Positions 37,617 through 47,288 of a stretch of DNA of 64,000 nt are shown piece after piece (the first letter of the stretch is position 1; each line of letters begins with the position of its first letter). The position numbers and the translations under genes are program-made. The notes under the pieces were generated by a model, which did not search any database, was not told the origin of the DNA, and saw only the letters and a list, made by a program, of their open reading frames with translations. The DNA lies in NCBI GenBank assembly GCA_030686115.1, contig CP131612.1:2108001-2172000 (forward strand), written 5' to 3'. Source of the DNA: Psychrobacter cibarius (GTDB lineage Bacteria > Pseudomonadota > Gammaproteobacteria > Pseudomonadales > Moraxellaceae).

Positions 37617-38816
37617 CTAAACAATTCCATCGGCTTTAAGCTTGGCTATCATGTCGCTGTCGTAGCCCAAATCAGCAAGCGTACTATCGGTATGCTCGCT
37701 CAACTTCGGTGGCGGTGTCCGATAAGTGACGGGTGATGCGGATAACTTGATAGGATTGCCAAGTGCTCTTACCGGACTGCCTTGCGTGGCAAAATCAACC
37801 ACCATCTCACGTGCCAGCGCTTGCGGCATTGCCAAGGCTTCAGCGACATTATGAATCGCTCCGCATGGGATACCCGCTTGATCTAACACCTCCAACCAAT
37901 AAGTACGTGGTTGCTCGGCAAATTTTTTGCTCAGCTCAGCACACAACAGCATACGATTGGCAACGCGTTGTGGATTGGTTCTAAAGCGCTCATCGGTATG
38001 CCAATCAACTGCAAGAACATCACAAAGTTTGGCAAACTGACTATCATTACCACAGGCTAAGATAAAGTGCTGCTCGCCCTGACCTGCGAATACTTGATAA
38101 GGCACAATATTAGGATGCTGATTGCCGAGTCTTGGCGGGACTTTGTCGGATGCCAAATAATTCATACCAACGTTGGCGAGCATCGCAAGCGCACTATCAA
38201 GTAATGCCACATCGACATGCTGTCCAAGTCCAGTATGTTGACGCGCCAATAGAGCGGCTTGGATACCAATGGTCAGCTGTAAGCCTGCAAACAAATCAAC
38301 CACTGCCACGCCAACCTTATGCGGTTCGCTATCGCTCGGACCCGTGATACTCATCAGCCCTGACAACCCTTGAATAATATAGTCGTAACCAGGGCGCGCG
38401 GCATCTGGCCCTGTCTGACCAAACCCTGTCAATGACGCATAAATCAGGCGCGGATTGTCTTGTTTTAGACTGTCATAATCCAAGCCATATTTTTTCAGAC
38501 CACCCACTTTGAAATTCTCTACCAAGATATCACTGTCAATGGCCAGTTTTTTAATGATAGCTTGTCCTGCTGGCGTGGTGATATCGACGGTGAGAGATTT
38601 TTTATTACGATTGATGGTAGCGTAGTAAGCAGAGGTGTCATCGCTGAATGTTGGCGGTGCCCAATGGCGCGTTTCATCACCGATATGCGGACGCTCAACC
38701 TTGATGATTTCAGCGCCCAAATCTGCGAGTACTTGAGTACAAGAAGGACCTGCCAACACTCTCGATAAATCAAGCACCTTGATACCATGCAATGCACCTT
38801 TTGCCATATCCGTCAT
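37617..38816 (-). CDS. Class III CoA-transferase (CaiB/BaiF), possible glutarate CoA-transferase
   Basis: A 399-residue family III CoA-transferase. It starts with GIKVLDLSRVLAGPSCTQVLADLGAEIIKVE, and Asp207 (VDVALLDSALAML) aligns with the aspartate that forms the acyl anhydride intermediate. It stands immediately downstream of glutaryl-CoA dehydrogenase on the same strand, as in other bacteria where such a transferase activates glutarate with succinyl-CoA. The substrate is inferred from this context. AGGGA lies 6 bases before the ATG. Confidence 0.87.
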   Translation of the reverse strand: MTDMAKGALHGIKVLDLSRVLAGPSCTQVLADLGAEIIKVERPHIGDETRHWAPPTFSDDTSAYYATINRNKKSLTVDITTPAGQAIIKKLAIDSDILVENFKVGGLKKYGLDYDSLKQDNPRLIYASLTGFGQTGPDAARPGYDYIIQGLSGLMSITGPSDSEPHKVGVAVVDLFAGLQLTIGIQAALLARQHTGLGQHVDVALLDSALAMLANVGMNYLASDKVPPRLGNQHPNIVPYQVFAGQGEQHFILACGNDSQFAKLCDVLAVDWHTDERFRTNPQRVANRMLLCAELSKKFAEQPRTYWLEVLDQAGIPCGAIHNVAEALAMPQALAREMVVDFATQGSPVRALGNPIKLSASPVTYRTPPPKLSEHTDSTLADLGYDSDMIAKLKADGIV

Positions 38817-38993
38817 AATAATCCCTTATTGTGTCGCGTATTTTTGACAATAAAATTGTTCTTCAGGATGTAATTTTTCAGTAGTTAAATCATGAAGAAC
38901 AACTGAAGAACGTACGCTATTGCTAATGCTCTTTTAACAAGAAGCCAAGCAGCAACGTCCGTCGTAGAATACAATTGTATGAGCTAAAAGTAC

Positions 38994-40178
38994 TTAAAAG
39001 AACGCTTGAATGCCAGTCTGCGCACGACCTAAGATGAGCGCATGAATATCGTGCGTCCCTTCATAAGTGTTCACTGCTTCTAAGTTCATCACATGACGAA
39101 TGATATGGAACTCATCAGAGATACCATTACCGCCATGCATATCACGAGAAACACGCGCAATATCTAGCGCTTTACCGCAGTTATTACGTTTAATAAGTGA
39201 AATCATCTCAGGAGCAGCATTGTCCTCATCCATCAGACGACCAACACGTAGCGCTGCTTGCAGACCTAGTGTGATTTCTGTTTGCATATTGGCAAGTTTC
39301 AGCTGCACTAATTGCGTCGCGGCTAGTGGACGACCAAATTGCTTACGATCTAGCGTGTACTGACGAGCAGCTTTCCAGCAAAATTCAGCCGCACCCATCG
39401 CGCCCCATGCGATACCATAACGCGCTTTATTTAAGCAGCCAAATGGACCTTTTAGTCCACGGATATCTGGGAAAGCATTGGCTTCAGGGACAAATACTTT
39501 GTCCATCACAATCTCACCCGTGACTGAAGCACGCAGTGAGAATTTACCTTCAATTTTCGGTGCTGATAAACCCTTCACACCTTTATCTAAGATAAAACCA
39601 CGAATTTCACCAGCATCATCTTTTGCCCAAACCACAAATACATCAGCGATAGGACTGTTGGTAATCCACATCTTATTACCGGTCAGCTCATAACCGCCAT
39701 CAACCGCTCGTGCACGTGTCGACATTGAGGCTGGATCTGACCCTGAATCTGGCTCAGTCAGACCAAAGCAGCCAACATATTCGCCAGTAGCAAGCTTAGG
39801 TAAATATTTCTCTCTTTGCTCTTCAGTACCGTATGCATGGATAGGATGCATCACCAAGCTTGATTGCACACTCATCGCTGAGCGGTAGCCTGAATCAACG
39901 GCTTCTACTTCTTTAGCAATCAAACCATAAGCAACACTAGATAAACCGGCACAGCCATAACCTTCAATCGTGACGCCAAGTAAGCCCATCTCACCCATTT
40001 GACGCATGATATTACGGTCAAAATTCTCGTGGCGATTGGCCTCTAAAATACCAGGCATGAGCTCATTTTGAAAAAACTGGCGCGCACTGTCGGTCACCAT
40101 GCGTTCTTCATCAGTGAGCTGGTCACGTAATAAAAATGGGTCTTCCCAATCAAAACTTGGACGAGTAGATGTTGCCAT
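38994..40178 (-). CDS. gcdH: Glutaryl-CoA dehydrogenase
   Basis: A 394-residue acyl-CoA dehydrogenase that oxidises and decarboxylates glutaryl-CoA to crotonyl-CoA. The start ([20 protein letters not shown]), [13 protein letters not shown], and the catalytic base Glu373 in [16 protein letters not shown] are diagnostic of GcdH. The start at 40178 is set by AGGAG 7 bases upstream. A divergent IclR gene flanks it. It completes the path from lysine, cadaverine or 5-aminovalerate through glutarate. Confidence 0.96.
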   Translation of the reverse strand: MATSTRPSFDWEDPFLLRDQLTDEERMVTDSARQFFQNELMPGILEANRHENFDRNIMRQMGEMGLLGVTIEGYGCAGLSSVAYGLIAKEVEAVDSGYRSAMSVQSSLVMHPIHAYGTEEQREKYLPKLATGEYVGCFGLTEPDSGSDPASMSTRARAVDGGYELTGNKMWITNSPIADVFVVWAKDDAGEIRGFILDKGVKGLSAPKIEGKFSLRASVTGEIVMDKVFVPEANAFPDIRGLKGPFGCLNKARYGIAWGAMGAAEFCWKAARQYTLDRKQFGRPLAATQLVQLKLANMQTEITLGLQAALRVGRLMDEDNAAPEMISLIKRNNCGKALDIARVSRDMHGGNGISDEFHIIRHVMNLEAVNTYEGTHDIHALILGRAQTGIQAFF

Positions 40179-40272
40179 GTGGAGCTCCTTGATATCAGTC
40201 ATCCTGACCGACGAGTAGTGATTAATAAAGGGTTTGGATTAATAGGCTATTGACTTCATAATTCCGCTGTGC

Positions 40273-40285
40273 GAAACTTTGTTTC
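40273..40285. promoter_or_regulatory. Inverted repeat between gcdH and the IclR gene
   Basis: GAAAC-TTT-GTTTC lies in the divergent region 40179-40354, a candidate IclR-type operator. Confidence 0.4.
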
Positions 40286-40354
40286 ATAATTTAAAACCAT
40301 TTAAGCAAACTTTCGCCGCGCTGTAAACCTTTATACAAAAAATATGAGCATAAA

Positions 40355-41182
40355 ATGACAAAATCCTTATCAACAGCTACTCCGCTATTGGAACGAATGA
40401 CGACCTTGCTTGAGCAAAGCAAGGAAGATAATGATCGACAGTTCGTTACAGCACTGGGTCGCGGGCTGTCTTTACTCGCAGCATTTGAACATGATGATCG
40501 GCTCACTCATCAGCAATTATGTCAGATGACAGCGCTACCAAAAGCGACCATTACTCGCCTTATCCATACCTTAATGACCCTTGGGTTTTTACGTGTCACT
40601 GAGCACGGACAGTATCAATTGGGCAGTAGTGCTGTACGTCTAAGTGCGACCGCGTGGAGTCGCCACGACATGGTCGCAGCGGCTGAGCCCTTACTGCGTC
40701 AGTTCGCTAGCGAAAATGAAGTATCAGTGAATCTGGCGACCGAAGTCGAAGGAGAAATGCGCTATCACGCTTGTTGTCGTAGCCCTGCTCGCCTATCGGT
40801 CAATTTACAGGTTGGCTCCGCTGTACCTGTGGCACGCACTGCCATCGGACGTGCTTTTTATGCGACAAGTACGCAAGCGAGACAGGCTGTCATCATTAAA
40901 AATCTACAAGAACAGTTATCTACCGAGGATTATGACCATGCACAAACCGCCCTAGCCAGCGCGGCAGAGCATTATGAAAAATACGGCTATACGATATCAG
41001 ATGGTGAATTTTCTAACGACATACTGGCAGTCGCGGTTGGGGTATATGATGTCGCGACTGGGCAATATACTTATTCGCTCAATGCCAGTGTGCCAAGCGC
41101 TAATTGGGAAGCGGATGAGTATGCTGCGATGATAGTGCCGAAATTACAGGCGTTGGCGGAGCGGATTGGTTCGGGCGTTTAA
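40355..41182 (+). CDS. IclR family transcriptional regulator (gcdH-linked)
   Basis: A 275-residue IclR regulator with the winged helix-turn-helix at about 40-95 (THQQLCQMTALPKATITRLI) and the effector domain after it (AEPLLRQFASENEVSVNLATEVEG ... GYTISDGEFSNDILAVAVGV). It is divergent from gcdH, the usual arrangement for a regulator of glutarate use. The N-terminus is about 25 residues longer than typical and the ribosome binding site is weak. Confidence 0.87.
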   Translation: MTKSLSTATPLLERMTTLLEQSKEDNDRQFVTALGRGLSLLAAFEHDDRLTHQQLCQMTALPKATITRLIHTLMTLGFLRVTEHGQYQLGSSAVRLSATAWSRHDMVAAAEPLLRQFASENEVSVNLATEVEGEMRYHACCRSPARLSVNLQVGSAVPVARTAIGRAFYATSTQARQAVIIKNLQEQLSTEDYDHAQTALASAAEHYEKYGYTISDGEFSNDILAVAVGVYDVATGQYTYSLNASVPSANWEADEYAAMIVPKLQALAERIGSGV

Positions 41183-41255
41183 AAGACAATAGACCATAAA
41201 TCTATAGTACGAGCATCTTGGCTTAATTGATGGGTTTTATTTTATGAAAAATGCT

Positions 41256-42974
41256 TCATTTTAACCCATCAAACCTCAGCCCAAACTTCATTAGATACTT
41301 ACGCAATCTATCGCTATCATTAGGGCTTTTTAGCTTATCGCGTGAGTTGGCATACAGATAGCGCCCCGCCGCCGCTTGGTTTTTATGATTGATACAAACC
41401 TCAATCACATACGCCAGTTGCACTGCATCAAATAGATCAATAGTTGTTAGCATGTCTTCATCGAGATATTGGCGTAAGATGTTATGGCTACCCTGCTCGA
41501 TAGTTTCGCTATTTAAAGTAGCATCTGGACTGTTATTACTTAGGCTATTTTTATTTGCGTTATTGCCTTTATTATCATTACTCAATCTATTCGAGCCATT
41601 CAAGCTGTCAGGCAATTCCCAAAGATGTGTTAAGCGTTCAATCTCCGCTTGTACGTCATCATTGCGAATCACTTTACTTTCAGCCAGCGTGGTTAGGCGA
41701 ATCATACTGGCAGTCAAATCACGAAAGTTCCCCTGCCATGTCGCATTTGCACTCATCGCAAAAGCTTCATACAGCTGTCTTGCTTCTGGCGTAAATCGAT
41801 ATTGCTGCTGTTGCTCGCTACCCAAGCGCGCCAGCTCGTAATCGATATTGGCAGGTAAATCTTCCAACCTATCTTTGAGTGATGGCAAAAAGAACGTCCA
41901 TGTATTAAGACGCGCAAATAAATCCGCTCGAAACTCACCATTAGCGACCGCTTGCCGCAAATCTTTATTAGTGCCTGCCATGAGCTGAAACGACACGCTA
42001 ATCGGTGTATCACTACCAAGCGGATAAAAGCGCTGCTCCTCCAGTGCGGTCAATAGCATCGCTTGCTCATCAAGCCCAAGCTCACCAATTTCATCTAAGA
42101 ATAACAAACCACCATCAGCTGATTTTAGCAGCCCATCTCGACTCGTCGCAGCGCCCGTAAAGGCACCTTTGACATGACCGAAGAATACACTCATGGCGGT
42201 GTCACCACGCAGCGTGGCGCAGTTTACCTCAACAAATTTTTCAAGCGTGTTTTTGCCTTGCGTGCTGTTAGCTTTGGCTTTTTTGAGCGCGTAGATTTGG
42301 CCTGCCAATTGAGACTTGCCCGCCCCTGTTGCGCCCATCAATAATATGGGTGCGGTTGATCGCGTTGCCACCTTTTCAATATCGGAGATGAGCTTTTGAT
42401 AAGCGGCATTTTGGGTGACTAGATTGGCTTGCAAGGTTTGCCAATGTTGCTGTTTTTCTGCTTCAAAGCGTTCACGTAGTCCATCATAGCGTGAGACATC
42501 CAAGTCAATCACTTGATAGCGACCTTTCGGATCAGCTTGGTCTGGCTTTGGACAAGGCGAGGTTTGAATCAAATCTGCTGGAATAAATCCTGCTTCTACC
42601 AACAAAAACCAGCAAATCTGCGCCACATGCGTACCTGTGGTCAGATGCAGTAAGTAGTCGGTATTGTCCTGAAAGTTAAACCCTGCGGCAAAATCATACA
42701 GCTCAGCATAAACGTCGGCAAAATCCCACGGACTGCTCAATGCCACATGATGACCAATCACGTTAGTATTAGGGCTAACCTGCGCCACATCATCGGCAAC
42801 TATTTTAAACAGCCGCTTATCACGCTTGCTATACAAGATATGCAGCTCATCGACCAACAGCTCATCATGCATACCTAAGCTCACGGTTGGCCGCCATCGT
42901 TGCCAACGCTTATCATTAAAACCATTGTCTAAAGTAGTACCGAGGAAGCCGATGACGGCGGTTTTATTCATCAT
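41256..42974 (-). CDS. rtcR: RNA repair transcriptional activator RtcR (sigma-54 dependent)
   Basis: A 572-residue enhancer-binding protein. The N-terminal CARF-type sensor (about 1-180; start [14 protein letters not shown]) senses RNA ends. The AAA+ domain has Walker A (GATGAGKS, 214-221), the sigma-54 contact loop GAFTGA (270-275) and Walker B ([13 protein letters not shown]). It activates rtcBA after RNA damage. The start overlaps the DUF4062 gene end by 11 bases, so translation is probably coupled. It is divergent from rtcB, whose upstream region has a sigma-54 promoter. The region near 470-500 is Asn/Ser-rich. Confidence 0.96.
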   Translation of the reverse strand: MMNKTAVIGFLGTTLDNGFNDKRWQRWRPTVSLGMHDELLVDELHILYSKRDKRLFKIVADDVAQVSPNTNVIGHHVALSSPWDFADVYAELYDFAAGFNFQDNTDYLLHLTTGTHVAQICWFLLVEAGFIPADLIQTSPCPKPDQADPKGRYQVIDLDVSRYDGLRERFEAEKQQHWQTLQANLVTQNAAYQKLISDIEKVATRSTAPILLMGATGAGKSQLAGQIYALKKAKANSTQGKNTLEKFVEVNCATLRGDTAMSVFFGHVKGAFTGAATSRDGLLKSADGGLLFLDEIGELGLDEQAMLLTALEEQRFYPLGSDTPISVSFQLMAGTNKDLRQAVANGEFRADLFARLNTWTFFLPSLKDRLEDLPANIDYELARLGSEQQQQYRFTPEARQLYEAFAMSANATWQGNFRDLTASMIRLTTLAESKVIRNDDVQAEIERLTHLWELPDSLNGSNRLSNDNKGNNANKNSLSNNSPDATLNSETIEQGSHNILRQYLDEDMLTTIDLFDAVQLAYVIEVCINHKNQAAAGRYLYANSRDKLKSPNDSDRLRKYLMKFGLRFDGLK

Positions 42975-43968
42975 TAGTTAGGTCACTCTCATATCTTTTT
43001 AAAGCCAATGACCTGACTATTTTTTTTCGCGCACTAGGCATAATCTCCCAGAATATATCCATCGGATCGCCTAATAATCTTATATATTCAAGAGCTAATA
43101 ATTGAATTTTAATATTCTCAAAGTCTATTGTATCTATTGAAACAATATCAAAATCATCCGGATATTTAGAAGCTATATAACTTGTGAAATTTGCATGAAT
43201 AGCTCTTTCAGGATAAGGCTGTAAAACTTTAGGAACAATAAACTTTAGTATTTCATTCCATGAAATATAGTATTCTAACTTTACTTTTTCTCTTTTACCT
43301 CCTCTATTAACGTTATGTCTAATACTAATAGTCAAAATATCCTCACCTTGAGCTAAGTCTAATATTTCAGTATTATTTGCTTGTAAAACCTGAACCTGTT
43401 TTTCAAGCTCATCTTTTTCTTGTCTAAGTTTATTCAGTTGCTTTAATAAATCAGTATTATCAGTTGCTTCATTTCCTCTTATCCATCCAACAGCTGGATA
43501 AGTTTTAATCGTTTTGGGCAAACTAAGCGCAACTAAACCAGATAACTCTTTTGCATCATCCCAAAATTTTACCAAACGATTAGTCGTTACCTTCTCTCTA
43601 AAAATTTGTAGTTTTTGTCGTGCTTCAGAATCCATTTCGACTTTTTCAACCGCTAATTTTTCAGGACTACCGTGAACTAACGCAACAACCTTAATGCCTT
43701 GTTTAATTGCGTAGTCATACTCCATTTCTGTATAGCTAATACCTTTTTCAGACAAACTGCCGTATCGACCACCTACGATAAGTAGGTAGTAATCACTATC
43801 ATCAATAACTTTCTTTATGAATTCAAACTGTTCTTCATCTAGAGCAGTAAATAGCTCCATCCCAGCGGGTATACAGTCCATTTCCATAAGTGTTTGAATA
43901 ACATTGCTTCGCTCATCTTGTAAATCTGCAAATGTGGAACTCACAAATACTTGGTATCTCTTATCCAT
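42964..43968 (-). CDS. DUF4062 protein in the rtc locus
   Basis: A 334-residue protein. The N-terminal DUF4062 domain ([20 protein letters not shown], then [16 protein letters not shown] and [20 protein letters not shown]) has a Rossmann/TIR-like pattern and is often found in conflict and signalling proteins. A Leu/Gln/Glu coiled coil follows at about 170-200 ([20 protein letters not shown]). The C-terminal 135 residues are unrecognised. Base composition is clearly more AT-rich than rtcR and rtcB. It is upstream of rtcR with an 11-base overlap, suggesting a joint role in sensing. AGGA is 8-9 bases before the ATG. Confidence 0.82.
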   Translation of the reverse strand: MDKRYQVFVSSTFADLQDERSNVIQTLMEMDCIPAGMELFTALDEEQFEFIKKVIDDSDYYLLIVGGRYGSLSEKGISYTEMEYDYAIKQGIKVVALVHGSPEKLAVEKVEMDSEARQKLQIFREKVTTNRLVKFWDDAKELSGLVALSLPKTIKTYPAVGWIRGNEATDNTDLLKQLNKLRQEKDELEKQVQVLQANNTEILDLAQGEDILTISIRHNVNRGGKREKVKLEYYISWNEILKFIVPKVLQPYPERAIHANFTSYIASKYPDDFDIVSIDTIDFENIKIQLLALEYIRLLGDPMDIFWEIMPSARKKIVRSLALKRYESDLTNDE

Positions 43969-44116
43969 ATACACCGTCCTTTTATAGTTAATTTTCTATA
44001 TTTTTATAAAATATTATATTCACTTAATTATAACTTATGTCAACAATCAGTTCTAATTTTTTAATTTATTTAAATATATCAAATACTTATAAATAAATTC
44101 CAACTATTTTAAAAAC

Positions 44117-44132
44117 TTGGCACACCCTTAGC
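44117..44132 (+). promoter_or_regulatory. Sigma-54 promoter for rtcB
   Basis: TTGGCACACCCTTAGC holds GG (44119-44120) and GC (44131-44132) exactly 10 bases apart, matching the -24/-12 sigma-54 pattern (consensus TGGCAC N5 TTGC). It lies about 180 bases before rtcB, opposite rtcR, as expected for RtcR control. AT-rich sequence at 43969-44116 probably contains the leftward promoter and activator sites. Confidence 0.85.
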
Positions 44133-44178
44133 ATTATATAAAGCAAGCATCCTCTTTCATAATATAGTCGATTCAATT

Positions 44179-44253
44179 TAAAAGTAGTACAAGGCAACCG
44201 AGTGTAGATGTATATGTGATACTTCAAGCGAGGGTAACGCTGTAATACTTTTA
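44179..44253 (+). ncRNA. Structured leader upstream of rtcB
   Basis: TAAAAGTA (44179-44186) pairs with TACTTTTA (44246-44253). After a G:A mismatch, TACA (44188-44191) pairs with TGTA (44241-44244), enclosing a loop with a small hairpin AGCG/CGCT (44227-44241). It lies in the transcribed region between the sigma-54 start (about 44144) and the rtcB start. It may be a leader structure or a processed RNA; no tRNA features are seen. Confidence 0.4.
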
Positions 44254-44299
44254 TAGGGGAATGACTATAAACAAACTTTGCAATGCTAAGGAACATAAC

Positions 44300-45532
44300 A
44301 TGCAACCAACTACTCATCATATTATTCAAGACGGTGGAACGCCTATCAGACTTTGGACCAAGGGCGTACCCGTTGACCCAAAAGCACACGAGCAATTGAT
44401 CAAAGCCTCAAAAATGCCGTTTGTATATAAATGGCTTGCGGTGATGCCCGATGTACACGTTGGGATTGGCGCGACGATCGGTACGGTATTGCCCACCAAA
44501 GACGCGATCATTCCGGCTGCCGTTGGTGTCGATATTGGCTGCGGGATGATGGCAGTGCAAACTACTCTAACCGCAAACGATTTGCCAGATAGTTTGCTTG
44601 GTCTGCGTACGGAGCTTGAAAAAGCGATTCCACATGGTCGTAGTAAAACGCGTGGTCGCGGGTCACGCCGTGATGTCGGTGCATGGGCAAACCCTGACGA
44701 CACGGTAATGAACGGTTGGGGAACGCTGGTTGATGACTTTAATTATATAACTCAAAAGCACCCTAAACTTAAAAATACCAATAACCTTAATCATTTGGGT
44801 ACGCTGGGTACGGGTAACCATTTCGTCGAGGTGTGCCTTGATGAAACCAACCAAGTTTGGATCATGTTGCACTCAGGCTCACGCGGTGTGGGTAATGCCA
44901 TCGGACGCTACTTTATTGAGCTGGCACGTGAGGACATGCGCAAGTGGTTTATCAACTTGCCAGATAAAGATTTGGCCTACTTTGCCGAGGGTACAGAGCA
45001 CTTTGATGATTATTGGTTTGCGGTTGGTTGGGCGCAGCGTTTTGCCTTTAAAAACCGCGAAATCATGATGGAAAAAGCGATTAAAGCCCTACGTCACATC
45101 ATACCTAAGCCGTTTGATGCTGCGGTAAAAGCGGTGAACTGTCATCACAACTATGTGGCTAAAGAAGAACACTATGGCGAGGAAGTATTTGTGACCCGTA
45201 AAGGCGCAGTGCGTGCCCGTGTTGGTGAATACGGAATTATTCCGGGGTCAATGGGTGCCAAGTCATTTATCGTGCGCGGTAAAGGAAACGAAGAATCGTT
45301 TTGCTCTTGCTCGCATGGCGCAGGTCGTATCATGTCACGTACTGAGGCGAAAAAGGTATTTACAGTCGCCGATCAAATTGCACAGACTGCGGGCGTAGAA
45401 TGCCGAAAGGACGTGGATGTGATTGATGAGATTCCAGCGGCTTATAAAAATATTGATGATGTGATGCAAGCACAAAGTGATTTGGTAGAAGTGGTACATA
45501 CCTTGCGGCAGGTGGTTTGTGTTAAAGGTTAA
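44300..45532 (+). CDS. rtcB: RNA-splicing ligase RtcB
   Basis: A 410-residue 3'-phosphate RNA ligase that joins 3'-phosphate or 2',3'-cyclic phosphate ends to 5'-OH ends with GTP and Mn2+. Metal ligands are in GVDIGCGM (Asp78, Cys81), GTGNHF and LHSGSRGVGN, and the guanylylated His339 is in SHGAGR (E. coli His337). ATG 44300 is chosen: AAGGA stands 7 bases upstream, while an in-frame ATG at 44261 has a poorly spaced site. The start of the next gene is 42 bases after the stop. Confidence 0.97.
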   Translation: MQPTTHHIIQDGGTPIRLWTKGVPVDPKAHEQLIKASKMPFVYKWLAVMPDVHVGIGATIGTVLPTKDAIIPAAVGVDIGCGMMAVQTTLTANDLPDSLLGLRTELEKAIPHGRSKTRGRGSRRDVGAWANPDDTVMNGWGTLVDDFNYITQKHPKLKNTNNLNHLGTLGTGNHFVEVCLDETNQVWIMLHSGSRGVGNAIGRYFIELAREDMRKWFINLPDKDLAYFAEGTEHFDDYWFAVGWAQRFAFKNREIMMEKAIKALRHIIPKPFDAAVKAVNCHHNYVAKEEHYGEEVFVTRKGAVRARVGEYGIIPGSMGAKSFIVRGKGNEESFCSCSHGAGRIMSRTEAKKVFTVADQIAQTAGVECRKDVDVIDEIPAAYKNIDDVMQAQSDLVEVVHTLRQVVCVKG

Positions 45533-45574
45533 ATCGAGCATACATATATAGTTCAAAAAACTGGAGATAGTTCC

Positions 45575-47218
45575 ATGGAATATCACGATAAAAATGATTT
45601 TGAAAATATAAATTTTCAGATAGAAAGTGCTTCAAGAATGATTGACCTAGGAAATTTTACAAAAAGTTTTGAGCTATGTTTAGATATACATACAACTTTA
45701 CGTACTACGGTGAACAAAGATGATATTCAATATTCTTACTTACTTTATAAGCTAGGAATGTTGTTTGTCGATATAGGCCACATGGCTTCAAAAAATGAAG
45801 CTAGCTATGTAGGTTTAGAAATAATGGAATCTGATAGCTTTGAAAGCTGTTTAACTCGCAATAGTTATTACTATAATTTGGGAAATGCGAAGAGCAATTT
45901 GATTCAGAGACCCTCTGATAAGCAGGGCCATAATAATGTAAAGCTAATAAAGCAGCTCTCAGAAGTTAGCTCTCTATTTTTGAAGGCTATATTAACTTGT
46001 AGAGTAGAAAGAACAGATGTTCAACCGCAATACTTAGTGAATTTAGCAAATAATCTTAAACAGCAATATAGATTTTCTGAGGCTTTAGCTTTATATGATC
46101 AAGTTATTGCAATGAATTTGGATATCGCTCAAGCTTGGGTAAACCGTAGCGAATGTTTAATTTCACTGAATAGTATTACTAAAATGCATAGTGTTCAGCA
46201 GGGTAAAGAAATAGCTTTAGGTTACAGAAAAGCAAGCGAATCAAAATGTATACCTCCTGATTGGGCGAAATCCTATCTCGTAAGAGCTAAGAAAATAGAT
46301 AGTGATATTGAAAAAGATTGTTTGGATATGGGAATAGCTATAGAAGATGATAGCCATTTAGATAAGCAGGAATACCAATCGTTATCAGAATTTCGCAGAT
46401 GGTGTTTAGATAATTTTCTCAGCCTTAGTGAACACGGTTTATATTGTAAATGCTATGGAAGTGCAAGTGATAACTTACATATTCCAATGCCTACTAGAGC
46501 AATTTCTGGGGATTTCATATTACCAATGGAAAAGGTACTAAATAGGCTTAAATCTGAATTTGGTCTTGCCAGATTAATGTTATATGAATATAAATTTGCT
46601 AAGAGCGATATCGATATCGATATCGACGATGATGCTTGCTATGCAGAGCTATATGACAACGAGCTACTAGGAACAAACATCGAAAAGCTCCGTACTGCTT
46701 TTAGAGTTTGCTTTGGTATTTTAGACAAGATAGGTAATGCTGTAGCCTTATTGTTTGATTTACAGTCTAAAAACAATAAAGGTAAAGTCAGACATTCATC
46801 TTTTCATACTTTCTGGGAACTTGAAAATGAAGACAGACTGCAAAAGTTCGAAGCTTATGATAATGAAGGTTTGATTGGTCTATATAGTATAGCTTGTGAT
46901 TTAAACCATAAGTTGGAAGGCGAGCTTAGTTTCTACAAGCAGTGGCGAAACGCCTTGGAACATAGCTTCGTATTTGTTTATGAGAATGAAAAACCTGAAA
47001 GTACTGAAGCCTCATTAACTTATTATGAAGAACCAGTTTTTATTTCTGAGTCCGAATTTATTGAAAGTGTAGAACATGTTTTGCAATTGACGCGTTCAGC
47101 TATTTTTTCCTTCGTCTTTGCAGTTAGGATCAAATCTGAGAGGGAAGCTCTTAACAACATCCCTGATATTTTAATTAAAAATAAGTTTCTTGAACAAAAA
47201 AATATACTTAGAAAATGA
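45575..47218 (+). CDS. TPR-like protein with LA2681-type HEPN domain (putative RNase)
   Basis: A 547-residue protein. The N-terminal half consists of TPR-like helices (YLVNLANNLKQQYRFSEALALYDQVI at about 152-180). The C-terminal half carries a HEPN domain whose RNase motif RX4H is intact: Arg458 and His463 in WRNALEHSFVF. It resembles the LA2681 HEPN family. HEPN RNases usually cut RNA (often tRNA) and leave 2',3'-cyclic phosphate ends, the substrates that RtcA and RtcB act on. The gene is AT-rich, unlike rtcB and rtcA on either side, implying later insertion. GGAG is 8 bases before the ATG. A GATATC repeat near 46608 encodes an Asp/Ile run. Confidence 0.75.
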   Translation: MEYHDKNDFENINFQIESASRMIDLGNFTKSFELCLDIHTTLRTTVNKDDIQYSYLLYKLGMLFVDIGHMASKNEASYVGLEIMESDSFESCLTRNSYYYNLGNAKSNLIQRPSDKQGHNNVKLIKQLSEVSSLFLKAILTCRVERTDVQPQYLVNLANNLKQQYRFSEALALYDQVIAMNLDIAQAWVNRSECLISLNSITKMHSVQQGKEIALGYRKASESKCIPPDWAKSYLVRAKKIDSDIEKDCLDMGIAIEDDSHLDKQEYQSLSEFRRWCLDNFLSLSEHGLYCKCYGSASDNLHIPMPTRAISGDFILPMEKVLNRLKSEFGLARLMLYEYKFAKSDIDIDIDDDACYAELYDNELLGTNIEKLRTAFRVCFGILDKIGNAVALLFDLQSKNNKGKVRHSSFHTFWELENEDRLQKFEAYDNEGLIGLYSIACDLNHKLEGELSFYKQWRNALEHSFVFVYENEKPESTEASLTYYEEPVFISESEFIESVEHVLQLTRSAIFSFVFAVRIKSEREALNNIPDILIKNKFLEQKNILRK

Positions 47219-47237
47219 AAAATAAGAGAGAACCAAA

Positions 47238-47273
47238 ATGAAACTCGCAGAAGCCCTATTCATTTGCCAATAA
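47238..47273 (+). pseudogene. 11-codon remnant resembling the DIP1984-family N-terminus
   Basis: ATG with a GAGAG-containing site upstream opens an 11-codon ORF (MKLAEALFICQ, then TAA) between the HEPN gene and rtcA. MKLAEAL is the usual start of DIP1984-family proteins. No further coding is seen before the rtcA start 16 bases later, so I read it as a decayed gene left after a deletion; chance similarity is possible. Confidence 0.4.
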
Positions 47274-47288
47274 AGATAATAAATAATC

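Noticed and set aside
44261..44299. Longer RtcB start at ATG 44261
   Set aside because: The upstream site abuts the ATG with no spacing and the extra residues do not look like RtcB; ATG 44300 has a well-placed AAGGA.
43969..44299. tRNA or Y-RNA-like gene in the rtc intergenic region
   Set aside because: No tRNA arms or anticodon pattern could be drawn; kept only as a structured leader.
46608..46640. GATATC repeat in the HEPN gene as a phase-variable tract
   Set aside because: Few copies and in-frame; it simply encodes an Asp/Ile run.
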